This document shows, in pieces, positions 16,928 to 23,600 of a stretch of DNA of 50,930 bases (position 1 is the stretch's first letter; the number at the start of each line of letters is the position of its first letter). The notes under the pieces were generated by a model. The model was not told the DNA's origin. It searched no databases and was given only the letters and a program-made list of their open reading frames with translations. This DNA is from Selenomonas sp. (lineage in GTDB: Bacteria; Bacillota; Negativicutes; Selenomonadales; Selenomonadaceae): positions 1 through 50,930 of the forward strand of contig NZ_JALFCU010000052.1 of NCBI RefSeq assembly GCF_022771645.1. The letters are read 5' to 3'. Position numbers and translations under genes: made by a program.

Positions 16928-18607
16928 TCACTCGGGGCTAACGCCGTCAAGCAGTTCCGGGTGGAGCGGCCGGACGTCCCAGTCCTCTGCCGCAGAAAGG
17001 TCGGCGGGGGCCAGGCGGCCGAAAGCGACCGGGAGGCCGCACTGCGCGACCCATGTCCGGCAGGCGAGCAACGCATCGCCGGAGAGGGGATGGTTCAAAG
17101 GGCCGTAGGCCTGGAGCAGCCGATGACGCCCGTCGAGCTCGATGCAGATGGCATAGCCGTCTTCCGTCCGCGCCGTCATGATGATGGATTCCTTGCGGAG
17201 CACCTTCGTCCGGTAGCCGGCCACGCAGTTGCGCATCTCTCCCCCGATGCGCAGGAGCTCGCGCGTCTGCCGCACGAGGCGGAACTCGTACGCGCCGATC
17301 TGATATTCGAGCGCTTCCTCTTCCGGCGTGTAGGCGATCTCGACATTCCGCAGCCCCGTCTGCAAATCCATCACGGCCTCGCTGATGAGGTCATGCACCT
17401 CGCGCGTCAAGCCATGCTTCAGCAAGCGCCAGCGCAGCGGCAGCGGCAAGCGCTCCTCGTACTGCGCAAATTGCTGCAGGGTGTCCATCTGTTCCTGCGT
17501 GATGCCCTTCTGTTGCAGGCGGTAGAGCTCGCTTGTCATCGCGTGCTCGTTCTTGTTCCGGCGGATCCAGTACAGGTAATGGCGGAGCGCCGGCACGTCG
17601 ACGCGGGCGCTGTTCTCCTCGGGAATCTGCACGGCGCCGTCCGCCCAGCGGAGTTCCGAGAACGGGATCCCGACGAAGTCCTGGTCGAAATCATAAAATT
17701 TCTGGATGAGGTTCAGATCCTCGACCTCCCAGCCTTTCAGCAGCAGGTACCAGAGGACTGCGTACGGATTTTTCGCATAGGCGCGGCGCAGGCTCTTCGT
17801 CGGATGGATGCCGAGATACGTGCAGAGCGGGTGAAAATTGTCTTTCTGCTCGCGCGGGAACAGCCGCTTGTAGGGCGCGTCCCCGAGGAACGAGCGGAAC
17901 ACGGTGATGTTCCAGTCGAACGGGTGCGTCGCAAAGGCCAGCACAGCGCGTTTCCCGTGGCGCGCCCACGTGATGGAGGGATAGATGCCCGACCACTGCC
18001 GCGTGCTGATCCGCAGCGCTTCGACCGCGAGGTCGGAAATGTTCTCGGGGATCTCGAGCGTGGTCGCGTCCGTCCAGGCGCCGCGATGCCAATGACGGAT
18101 ATAATGAGGATGGTTTTCCTTCGCGGGATACCGCATCTTCGAGACGACGAGCGCGCCGCTGCGCATCTGGATGTTGATCGTGAAGCATTCCCGTGTCAGC
18201 ACGAGGCCTTGCTGCTCCGGGACGAACCAGAGGACGTCGGCCGCGAGGAAGAGCGGGGCGTCAGCAGATGCCTGCCGCAGGCGCCAGCGGAGCGGCACGA
18301 CCGCCGTGTTCCAATCCGACCAATGATACCCATAGGCCATGCGGTAACGGCCGAAGCCGACGAGGTCCGCCTGTGCGCACACGGTTTCATACAACTGCCG
18401 ATCTTCTTCCGGCGTCCCGGTGGGAAACGCCTCCGCCTCGGCCTGCCCCGGGCGATGCAGCCGGAAATATTCCTGATTTTTCTTTTCCTCGAAGTAACGG
18501 ATCAGGAGCGCGCAGTCAAGTTTCTCAATATCGTCATGTGCCAATCGCTCGTCCGTGCATTCCAGCCACGGGCCGTCCAGTTCTGTCTGCAAAAACGCTT
18601 TGTCCAT
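16928..18607 (-). CDS. PcfJ-like protein
   Basis: A 559-aa cytoplasmic protein, Trp/Arg/Tyr-rich. The C-terminal third carries a PcfJ-type signature: a conserved MRNCVAGYRTKVLRKESII core followed by YAICIEL. PcfJ was first named on the conjugative plasmid pCF10; its molecular function is not known, and homologues are scattered on mobile elements and chromosomes. The ATG at 18607 is preferred to a GTG at 18616 because AAGGG lies 8 nt upstream. It sits between pheA (16-bp gap) and aroF (55-bp gap) on the same strand, an odd neighbour for two aromatic biosynthesis genes and perhaps a past insertion. Confidence in the family is moderate to good; the function is unknown. Confidence 0.75.
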   Translation of the reverse strand: MDKAFLQTELDGPWLECTDERLAHDDIEKLDCALLIRYFEEKKNQEYFRLHRPGQAEAEAFPTGTPEEDRQLYETVCAQADLVGFGRYRMAYGYHWSDWNTAVVPLRWRLRQASADAPLFLAADVLWFVPEQQGLVLTRECFTINIQMRSGALVVSKMRYPAKENHPHYIRHWHRGAWTDATTLEIPENISDLAVEALRISTRQWSGIYPSITWARHGKRAVLAFATHPFDWNITVFRSFLGDAPYKRLFPREQKDNFHPLCTYLGIHPTKSLRRAYAKNPYAVLWYLLLKGWEVEDLNLIQKFYDFDQDFVGIPFSELRWADGAVQIPEENSARVDVPALRHYLYWIRRNKNEHAMTSELYRLQQKGITQEQMDTLQQFAQYEERLPLPLRWRLLKHGLTREVHDLISEAVMDLQTGLRNVEIAYTPEEEALEYQIGAYEFRLVRQTRELLRIGGEMRNCVAGYRTKVLRKESIIMTARTEDGYAICIELDGRHRLLQAYGPLNHPLSGDALLACRTWVAQCGLPVAFGRLAPADLSAAEDWDVRPLHPELLDGVSPE

Positions 18608-18623
18608 CACGGCCACCCTTTCG

Positions 18624-19559
18624 TCAGCCGTCTGCGGTCAGCACGGGAAAGCCGCCGAGATTCTTCAGCCACGAGCACTTCGCGCGGACGGCGTCGAGCG
18701 CCGCCTCCATCGTCTCCTCCCCCGCATCCGTGTCGAGGTCGAGGAAAAAGATGTAGTCGCCGAGCTGCGTGCGCGCGGGGCGCGACTCGATGCGTGTCAT
18801 GTTGATGCCGCGTTTCGAAAATTCGAGCAGCACGTCGACGAGCGAGCCTGCGCGCGAGCCGTCAAGCTGGCAGATGACGAGCACCTTGTCGGCGCGGACG
18901 CCCGCAGCGGCCTCCGCGCTTGCCGCGCCCGCTGCAACGGCATCGCCCGCCGTCGCGGCGGCCGGCCCTACGTCTTTCCGCGCGACCTCGAAGAACCGCG
19001 TGGCATTCGCCATGTTGTCCTGGATCTCGTGCGCGAGCGGCGTCAGCCCGTAGAGCTCGCCCGCGCGCGCCGTGCAGATGGCCGCGATGCCGTCCTCCGC
19101 GCGCGCCGCCGCCGCGATCTTCGCCGCGCGCGCCGTCGACGCGACCTTCATGATCTCCGCCTGCGGGAAATGCGCCTCGAGATACGCGCGGCACTGGCTG
19201 ATCGGCTGCGCGTGCGAGACGATCTTGTGCACGTCCTCGGCCTTGCAATGCGCCATGAGCTCGTTGTGCACGGGCCAGATGACCTCGCGCACGACGGCGA
19301 GCGTCTCGGAACGCGCGAGCATATCGAGCGTCACGTGGATCGTGCCCTCGAGCGAGTTCTCGACGGGCACGAGCCCCGTCGCGACCTCGCCGCGTTCCAC
19401 GGCGACGAGCACGTCGTCGATGTCCGGATACGGCACGAGCTTGCGCGCCGGCGCATCCTGCTGCGCCCCGGCCCTGAGCCAGCCGCGCAGCCACAGCGCC
19501 GCCGCCTCGCTGTGCGTGCCGGCTGGGCCGAGGAAGCCCATTTTATGCGGTCGTTCCAT
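18624..19559 (-). CDS. pheA: Prephenate dehydratase
   Basis: A 311-aa prephenate dehydratase, converting prephenate to phenylpyruvate for phenylalanine synthesis. The N-terminal catalytic domain shows FLGPAGTHSE, PVENSLEGTIHVTLD, STARAAK and NATRFFEV (the T-R-F catalytic motif). The C-terminal ACT domain (about 225-300) has GSLVDVLLEFSKRGINMTRIESRP, the phenylalanine-binding regulatory element. An unusual Ala/Gly-rich insertion of about 25 residues (GPAAATAGDAVAAGAASAEA) separates the two domains and looks like a flexible linker. The ATG at 19559 has GTAGGAGAG upstream. It is the first gene of the pheA-pcfJ-aroF set. The strong leftward promoter at 19865-19893 could feed it through a roughly 300-nt leader. 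Confidence 0.95.
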   Translation of the reverse strand: MERPHKMGFLGPAGTHSEAAALWLRGWLRAGAQQDAPARKLVPYPDIDDVLVAVERGEVATGLVPVENSLEGTIHVTLDMLARSETLAVVREVIWPVHNELMAHCKAEDVHKIVSHAQPISQCRAYLEAHFPQAEIMKVASTARAAKIAAAARAEDGIAAICTARAGELYGLTPLAHEIQDNMANATRFFEVARKDVGPAAATAGDAVAAGAASAEAAAGVRADKVLVICQLDGSRAGSLVDVLLEFSKRGINMTRIESRPARTQLGDYIFFLDLDTDAGEETMEAALDAVRAKCSWLKNLGGFPVLTADG

Positions 19560-19609
19560 CGAATCTCTCCTACAAAAAAGTAAAATAGGTAGCAGAAAGC
19601 CAGCGCATC

Positions 19610-19618
19610 TGCTATACT
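19610..19618 (+). promoter_or_regulatory. Extended -10 promoter of the toxin-like ORF
   Basis: TG-C-TATACT, a perfect extended -10 (TG 19610-19611, -10 19613-19618), about 50 nt before the small ORF. No good -35 is seen. Two short hairpins follow in the leader: GGCTGA/TCAGCC (about 19628-19643), then CCCTCG/CGAGGG, the latter reaching into the ribosome-binding region. Confidence 0.6.
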
Positions 19619-19669
19619 TTCCATAGTGGCTGATGAGTCAGCCCCCTCGAGGCGAGGGAGGTGGTCATC

Positions 19670-19747
19670 ATGACGACTTACGAAAAGATGGCGCTTGCGC
19701 TGGCTTTCCTGCAAGTTCTGCTGATGATTTTCCAGCTCATGCGGTAA
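19670..19747 (+). CDS. Small hydrophobic peptide, possible holin-like type I toxin (25 aa)
   Basis: The peptide is MTTYEKMALALAFLQVLLMI followed by FQLMR. A short polar N-terminus (MTTYE) leads into one TM-length hydrophobic stretch with a basic end, the pattern of small holin-like toxins of type I toxin-antitoxin loci in Firmicutes. It has an excellent Shine-Dalgarno (GGGAGGTGG, about 6 nt from ATG), an extended -10 promoter upstream, and a structured leader. A consensus promoter at 19865-19893 points back across the gene and could make an antisense RNA. If real, the peptide would insert in the membrane. Sequence similarity is by eye only, and such short peptides can occur by chance, but the full set of expression signals supports it. 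Confidence 0.6.
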   Translation: MTTYEKMALALAFLQVLLMIFQLMR

Positions 19748-19864
19748 CGCATTGAGCGAATCCTAGATCAACGGGAGGTGTGACACGCGGTCGCTCAGTC
19801 CCTATCAATCTTGGAATCTCGAAGGGCTGACGCACCACACATCAGCCACATCTTTGTGTCTATT
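19748..19864 (-). ncRNA. Candidate antisense RNA / pheA leader
   Basis: This is the region that would be transcribed leftward from the consensus promoter at 19865-19893. It contains GGCTGA ... TCAGCC (about 19826-19848) and GAGCGA ... TCGCTC (about 19754-19795) inverted repeats. It runs into the 3' part of the toxin-like ORF on the opposite strand, as in convergent type I antitoxin RNAs. No clear terminator is visible before pheA, so it may instead (or also) be the 5' end of a pheA leader transcript. The 3' boundary is a guess. Confidence 0.4.
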
Positions 19865-19893
19865 ATTATACAGAGTTACAATGAAACTTTCAA
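19865..19893 (-). promoter_or_regulatory. Consensus promoter reading toward the toxin-like ORF and pheA
   Basis: On the minus strand: -35 TTGAAA (19888-19893), 17-nt spacer, -10 TATAAT (19865-19870). It is an excellent sigma-A type promoter lying between the flavodoxin stop (19923) and the small ORF. Confidence 0.8.
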
Positions 19894-19922
19894 GGGGTCA
19901 CCGCATTCTTTTGCGTGGCTCC

Positions 19923-20354
19923 TCACAGCGCCTTCACGAATGCTTCGCCGAGGTCTTCGCACTTTTTGATGTCTTCGTCCGTCGGCCCGTTCTCGACGAT
20001 GAGGCCGTCGGCGAAGAGTTTCGCGCCGTCGGCTTTCGTGCGCGCGGCCCACGTGTCCATCCACGCGCCGCCGCCCCAGCCGTACGAGCCGAAGAGCGCG
20101 ACAGGGACGCCCGCGAGCTTCGTCTCGATCGATGCGAAGAACGGCTCGAACGTGCCTTCCTCGAGCACTTCGTCGCCCATGGCCGGGCAGCCGAAGAAGA
20201 AGCCGTCGTAATCTTTGAGGTCGCTCGCGCCGAACTGCTCGACCTCGAACAGCTGCGCTTCGGCGCCCGCTTTTCGCGTGCCCATCTGGATGGCCTTCGC
20301 CATTTCCTCCGTGTTGCCCGTGCCGGACCAATAGATGATTGCTGTTTTTGCCAT
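19923..20354 (-). CDS. Flavodoxin
   Basis: A 143-aa short-chain flavodoxin, an FMN-containing electron carrier that typically replaces ferredoxin under iron limitation. The phosphate-binding loop is SGTGNTEEMA (residues 10-19), and the isoalloxazine-binding loops are CPAMGDE and GSYGWGGGAW. The ATG at 20354 follows AGGGGG by about 8 nt. It is 23 bp downstream of the DUF3793 gene and probably co-transcribed from the iron-box-like promoters at 20999-21184. Family assignment is secure; the redox partner is unknown. Confidence 0.95.
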   Translation of the reverse strand: MAKTAIIYWSGTGNTEEMAKAIQMGTRKAGAEAQLFEVEQFGASDLKDYDGFFFGCPAMGDEVLEEGTFEPFFASIETKLAGVPVALFGSYGWGGGAWMDTWAARTKADGAKLFADGLIVENGPTDEDIKKCEDLGEAFVKAL

Positions 20355-20377
20355 GAAAATACCCCCTAGAGAGAAAA

Positions 20378-20944
20378 TCAGCTCGCGATGACGAGGTCTT
20401 CAAATCTTGCCCCATCGTCGAGCTTTTTGCAAAATTCTTCGCTGCATGCCGTGTAGCGGGCGAACAGCGCGCGCGCCGCGTCGGGATTGCCATAGACTTT
20501 CCAATAGCCCGACAGCGCGAAGTCTTTGCCGCGGTGCTCGATGAAGCCGCGCACGTCCTCGGGCGGATAGCCGAGGAAGATGCCGATCTCGTGCGGGAAC
20601 GTTTTCTTGATCTCCATGCGGCGCTGGAGCTCGGCGAGGAGTTCCGCGAGCGGCGCATCGTCATCGTAGCCGCACGACCGCAGCAGCGCCCGCGCGTCGG
20701 CGCGCTTCACGAAACGCGCGATCCGCCGTGCCCGGTAAAAGAGCACGAGCACGTATTCCTCCCCTTCCACGAGGCGGAGCACGGAGATGCCCTTGCAACG
20801 GAAGCACGGCGTGAACGACGCGAGCATCGCATCGAAGTCCTCGAACTGGCTCTTCTTGAACGAGAGCAGCACGGCCGGCTTCTCCCCCGCGAATGTCGGC
20901 GCGCCATGGAAGCCTAAAAGCGCCTCGAACGATGAACGGCTCAT
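20378..20944 (-). CDS. DUF3793 family protein
   Basis: A 188-aa cytoplasmic protein matching the DUF3793 pattern: an N-terminal region with KPAVLLSF, then VLVLFYR, and a C-terminal half with PHEIGIFLGYPPEDVRGFIEH and GYWKVYGN. The role is unknown. Genes of this family are commonly seen beside flavodoxin and iron-responsive genes, as here. The frame is open far upstream, but the ATG at 20944 is preferred: AAAGGA lies about 10 nt upstream, and the upstream codons belong to the promoter/leader (the -10 and -35 of the 20999-21027 promoter lie inside the longer ORF). An ATG at 20950 is an alternative. Confidence 0.8.
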   Translation of the reverse strand: MSRSSFEALLGFHGAPTFAGEKPAVLLSFKKSQFEDFDAMLASFTPCFRCKGISVLRLVEGEEYVLVLFYRARRIARFVKRADARALLRSCGYDDDAPLAELLAELQRRMEIKKTFPHEIGIFLGYPPEDVRGFIEHRGKDFALSGYWKVYGNPDAARALFARYTACSEEFCKKLDDGARFEDLVIAS

Positions 20945-20998
20945 ACACATCGCATCCTTTCTGTTTGCAAATGAGAACTTTTCTCTTTTTTTGATATC

Positions 20999-21027
20999 AT
21001 TATATTGCAAATAGTTCTCATTTACAA
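20999..21027 (-). promoter_or_regulatory. DUF3793-flavodoxin promoter with embedded dyad operator
   Basis: Minus strand: -35 TTGTAA (21022-21027), 17-nt spacer, -10 TATAAT (20999-21004). The spacer region carries a dyad (GCAAAT-7-ATTTAC, 21007-21025), and a partial copy TTTGCAAATGAGAAC recurs at about 20964-20978. The layout suggests repression by a Fur/PerR-like regulator, though the exact box is not canonical. Confidence 0.65.
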
Positions 21028-21052
21028 GTGGAATTTTGTCTATGATACACGA

Positions 21053-21083
21053 AACCTCCATGCATGAGCGGTGCATGGAGGTT
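21053..21083 (-). other. Hairpin in the leader upstream of DUF3793
   Basis: A perfect 12-bp stem (21053-21064 with 21072-21083) with a 7-nt loop. It lies about 75 nt downstream of the Fur-box promoter and just upstream of the second promoter. On the minus strand only a short T3 follows, so it is either a weak terminator ending a small RNA of about 100 nt or a leader structure. Confidence 0.55.
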
Positions 21084-21155
21084 CTTTCGTGCTGTGTATT
21101 TAGTAGGAGAGCTTTACGAGATGCCTTTCTTCACCCCGCTTCGAAAGCCACGTTC

Positions 21156-21185
21156 AATATACCATAAATGAAAATGAATATCAAT
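21156..21185 (-). promoter_or_regulatory. Fur-box-like promoter
   Basis: Minus strand: -35 TTGATA (21179-21184), 17-nt spacer, -10 TATATT (21156-21161). The interval 21166-21185 reads AAATGAAAATGAATATCAAT on the plus strand, close to the NAT-A-AAT hexamer arrays of classical Fur boxes, and it covers the spacer and -35. Iron repression is therefore likely, by inference. Confidence 0.7.
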
Positions 21186-21287
21186 ACTCTTGTGAAAGTT
21201 TTTTGCCGGATTTTTGAAAAACAAAGCATGGGCGAGAAATGTGGCGAAAAACTGCGCTTTCTTGCTGAGAATAATTCTAAATGCATT

Positions 21288-21317
21288 TTGCATATCACTA
21301 TCATGCTTTGATAGAAT
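21288..21317 (+). promoter_or_regulatory. Promoter of the SLH porin gene
   Basis: -35 TTGCAT (21288-21293), 18-nt spacer, -10 TAGAAT (21312-21317), giving a 5' UTR of roughly 158 nt that contains two palindromes. Confidence 0.7.
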
Positions 21318-21423
21318 GCACCTGTGCGAAGCGCAACCGCCACCCGAGGAAACAAGGAAACTCCCGAGGCGCGCGCATCGCTGCCGATTTTTTTAGGAAG
21401 TTATTTGCCTAGCGGCAAATGAC

Positions 21424-21463
21424 TAAGCTTTCCGTAAGCGCTAAAGCGCTAACGGCTAGCTTA
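21424..21463 (+). repeat. Palindromic element in the porin 5' UTR
   Basis: A 40-nt perfect-layout hairpin: TAAGC, 3-nt internal loop, CCGT, A, AGCGCT, AA loop, AGCGCT, A, ACGG, 3-nt internal loop, GCTTA. The same layout (TAAGC arm, 3x3 internal loop, 4-bp stem, GC-rich stem) occurs twice at 47032-47149 with different but compensated stem bases. A second hairpin, ATTTGCC-TAGC-GGCAAAT (21403-21420), lies just upstream. They end about 10 nt before the GGAAGGAG ribosome site. Confidence 0.7.
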
Positions 21464-21481
21464 AAGGAAGGAGTTTTCCTC

Positions 21482-22774
21482 ATGAAGAAAACCATTGTTT
21501 CTGCTCTGACGACGGCGCTCGTCGTCGGCGCTGCCTCCACGACGTTCGCTGCGGCGAACCCGTTCTCCGACGTCCCGGCCGACCATTGGGCGTATGATGC
21601 GGTCTCGCAGCTCGCTGCCGATGGCGTCATCGAAGGCTACGGCGACACGACGTTCCAGGGCGACAAGAACATCACGCGCTACGAGATGGCGCAGATGGTC
21701 GCAAAAGCCATGGCGAAGACGGACGTCTCCGCGGCCGACAAGGCCATGATTGACAAGCTCGCTGCGGAATTTGCAGATGAGCTGAACAACCTCGGCGTTC
21801 GCGTCTCGAACCTCGAGAAGCATGCCGACATGGTGAAATGGAACGGCAAACTCGAGTACACGTACAACAGCCACCGCTCCTATAACGATGACGGCGTGAA
21901 GGAGAAGGACAACGAGAACTCGCTGCTGTTCCGCCTCGAGCCGCAGGCCGAAGTCAACGATCATTGGACGGTCAATGCGCGTCTCGATGCGAAGCTGAAC
22001 CTTGCAAAAGACAACGGCTTTGGCGATGACGCAGACGAAGACAAAGTCGATCTGAAGCGTGCTTGGGCGCAGGGCGACTACAAGAACTTCTCCGTGAAGC
22101 TCGGCAAGTTCGCTCCGATCGATGACGACAGCGTCTTCGATACGACGTTCTCCGGCGCAGAGGTCGCGTTCGGCAACCAGCTCACGCTGACGCTCGGCGC
22201 CGGCCGCAACCATGACCTCAACGACGATAACTGGACGGCAAAAGCCGACGATACGGCCAACTATCAGTATGCCGGCCTCGGCTATGGCATCGGCAAGTTC
22301 ACGACGGGCGTGGACTACCACCACCTCGGCATCGAGAACATCGAGTATCCGAAGACGTACGATGGCAGCAACTACAGCACGACCGACGTGAAGACGAAGG
22401 ATGATGCAAACATCTGGCTCTTCAAAGCTTCCTATGACTTCGACGGCACGAGCGGCCTGAACGGCTTCTTCGCGCAGAACACGTCGGCGGAGAACGAGGC
22501 GAAAGCCGGCAGCATCGAGTACACGTACAAAGGCGCAGACGAAGAGAACGCCGGCACGTGGGGCGCTTGGGTCGCTTACCGTTACCTCGGCAAGTACGCC
22601 GCTCCGTTCAGCACGTTCGATGCTGTCGGGCAGGGTGAAAAAGCTTGGGAGATTGGCTTCGACTATGCGCCGTTCAAGAACGTCATCGGCACGATCCGCT
22701 ATGCAGACGGCAAGACAATCGAGACGGACAAAGATGCGAACACGCTGTTCGGCCAGGTCGACTTCCTGTTCTGA
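21482..22774 (+). CDS. OmpM-like outer-membrane porin with SLH domain
   Basis: A 430-aa outer-membrane protein. The signal peptide (about 1-23, ending TTFA) is followed by one SLH domain (NPFSDVPADHWAYDAVSQLA ... NITRYEMAQMVAKA, about 26-85), a short coiled-coil-like segment (AADKAMIDKLAAEFADELNN), and a long beta-barrel region rich in Tyr/Asp/Gly ending in a terminal aromatic (QVDFLF). In Negativicutes, OmpM ties the outer membrane to polyamine-modified peptidoglycan through the SLH domain and forms a general porin. The ATG at 21482 has GGAAGGAG upstream. It has its own promoter and terminator, and codon use suggests high expression. This gene is the best taxonomic marker in the window. Confidence 0.95.
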   Translation: MKKTIVSALTTALVVGAASTTFAAANPFSDVPADHWAYDAVSQLAADGVIEGYGDTTFQGDKNITRYEMAQMVAKAMAKTDVSAADKAMIDKLAAEFADELNNLGVRVSNLEKHADMVKWNGKLEYTYNSHRSYNDDGVKEKDNENSLLFRLEPQAEVNDHWTVNARLDAKLNLAKDNGFGDDADEDKVDLKRAWAQGDYKNFSVKLGKFAPIDDDSVFDTTFSGAEVAFGNQLTLTLGAGRNHDLNDDNWTAKADDTANYQYAGLGYGIGKFTTGVDYHHLGIENIEYPKTYDGSNYSTTDVKTKDDANIWLFKASYDFDGTSGLNGFFAQNTSAENEAKAGSIEYTYKGADEENAGTWGAWVAYRYLGKYAAPFSTFDAVGQGEKAWEIGFDYAPFKNVIGTIRYADGKTIETDKDANTLFGQVDFLF

Positions 22775-22801
22775 TTTCTACTAACTTTCCCCTATGAAAA
22801 A

Positions 22802-22836
22802 CTGCCGCAGCCACACGATGGCTGCGGCAGTTTTTT
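22802..22836 (+). terminator. Terminator of the porin gene
   Basis: A 12-bp GC-rich stem (22802-22813 with 22819-22830) with a 5-nt loop and T6. The A-run on the left flank makes it usable in the minus direction as well, for the exbB end of the uptake operon. Confidence 0.95.
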
Positions 22837-22882
22837 CTGTCCGCACAGTATGAAAAAACGGATGGACAATCGCGCGAAAGTA

Positions 22883-23527
22883 TCACGCTTGCTGTGCCGC
22901 GTATTCTTCGACGAGCGAGCAGCATTCTTCCATATCGGTCACGATGCGGTCGACGCGCTGTGTGAAGTAGGCGTGGACGATGAGCGCAAGGATGGCGACG
23001 CAGAGGCCGAAGGCGGTCGCGACGAGGGCTTCGCCGACGCCGCCCGTGATGGCCGAGGCCTGTGCGGACTGGACGCTAAAAACGCTGAACGCCGAGATCA
23101 TGCCGCTGATCGTGCCAAGGAGGCCGAGGAGTGGCGCCATCGTGACGATGACGGACAGATAGTAGAGCCGCGCGCGCAGACGCGAGAGCACCAGCCCCGA
23201 TTGGATCTCAAGGAATGAGGCGATGCCGGTCGCTCGCTCCGTTCCCTCCATTCCGTCCGCTTTCTTTTCCACGCGCGCCATGGCTTTTGCGAGGAGCGCG
23301 GGAAGCGCACCGGACGACTGCTGTGCGAGCGCCCCTGCCGCATCCCAGTCGCCGCGCTCCGCCGCCGCGGAGAACGTGTCTGCAAACGCGCGGCCGGCGT
23401 CAGCGCGGCAGAAATACCCCCAGCGCTCGACGCCCGTCGCGACGACGAAAAGCGAACAGAGCAGCAAGACGTACATGACGATGCCGCCTTTTTGAAAGAG
23501 CTCAAAGCCTGCTACAATGCTGTCCAT
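22883..23527 (-). CDS. exbB: ExbB / MotA-TolQ-ExbB proton channel protein
   Basis: A 214-aa inner-membrane protein with three TM segments: about 15-35 (GGIVMYVLLLCSLFVVATGV), about 120-145 (LSVIVTMAPLLGLLGTISGM, the conserved channel helix) and about 160-190 (GEALVATAFGLCVAILALIV). It powers TonB by proton flow together with ExbD. The ATG at 23527 has AAAGGA about 9 nt upstream; an earlier TTG in the frame does not. It is the last gene of the uptake operon, separated from its partner exbD at the front by about 7 kb and six genes. Confidence 0.92.
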   Translation of the reverse strand: MDSIVAGFELFQKGGIVMYVLLLCSLFVVATGVERWGYFCRADAGRAFADTFSAAAERGDWDAAGALAQQSSGALPALLAKAMARVEKKADGMEGTERATGIASFLEIQSGLVLSRLRARLYYLSVIVTMAPLLGLLGTISGMISAFSVFSVQSAQASAITGGVGEALVATAFGLCVAILALIVHAYFTQRVDRIVTDMEECCSLVEEYAAQQA

Positions 23528-23600
23528 GAAGGGTCTTCCTTTCAAAAATTCTCAAACGGACGCTGCCGCATGTCTGGCAAGAAACGGAAAGATGCTGCAA

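Noticed and set aside
19331..19624. Phe/Tyr-rich ORF (AFCYLFYFF) just upstream of pheA as an attenuation leader peptide
   Set aside because: It has no ribosome site at a usable distance, no terminator/antiterminator pair, and runs more than 200 nt into pheA in another frame. The T-rich stretch alone explains the Phe and Tyr codons.
19630..19665. Hammerhead-ribozyme-like CTGATGAG sequence before the small ORF
   Set aside because: The required CGAAA core and three-helix junction are missing; the sequence is better explained by the GGCTGA/TCAGCC hairpin.
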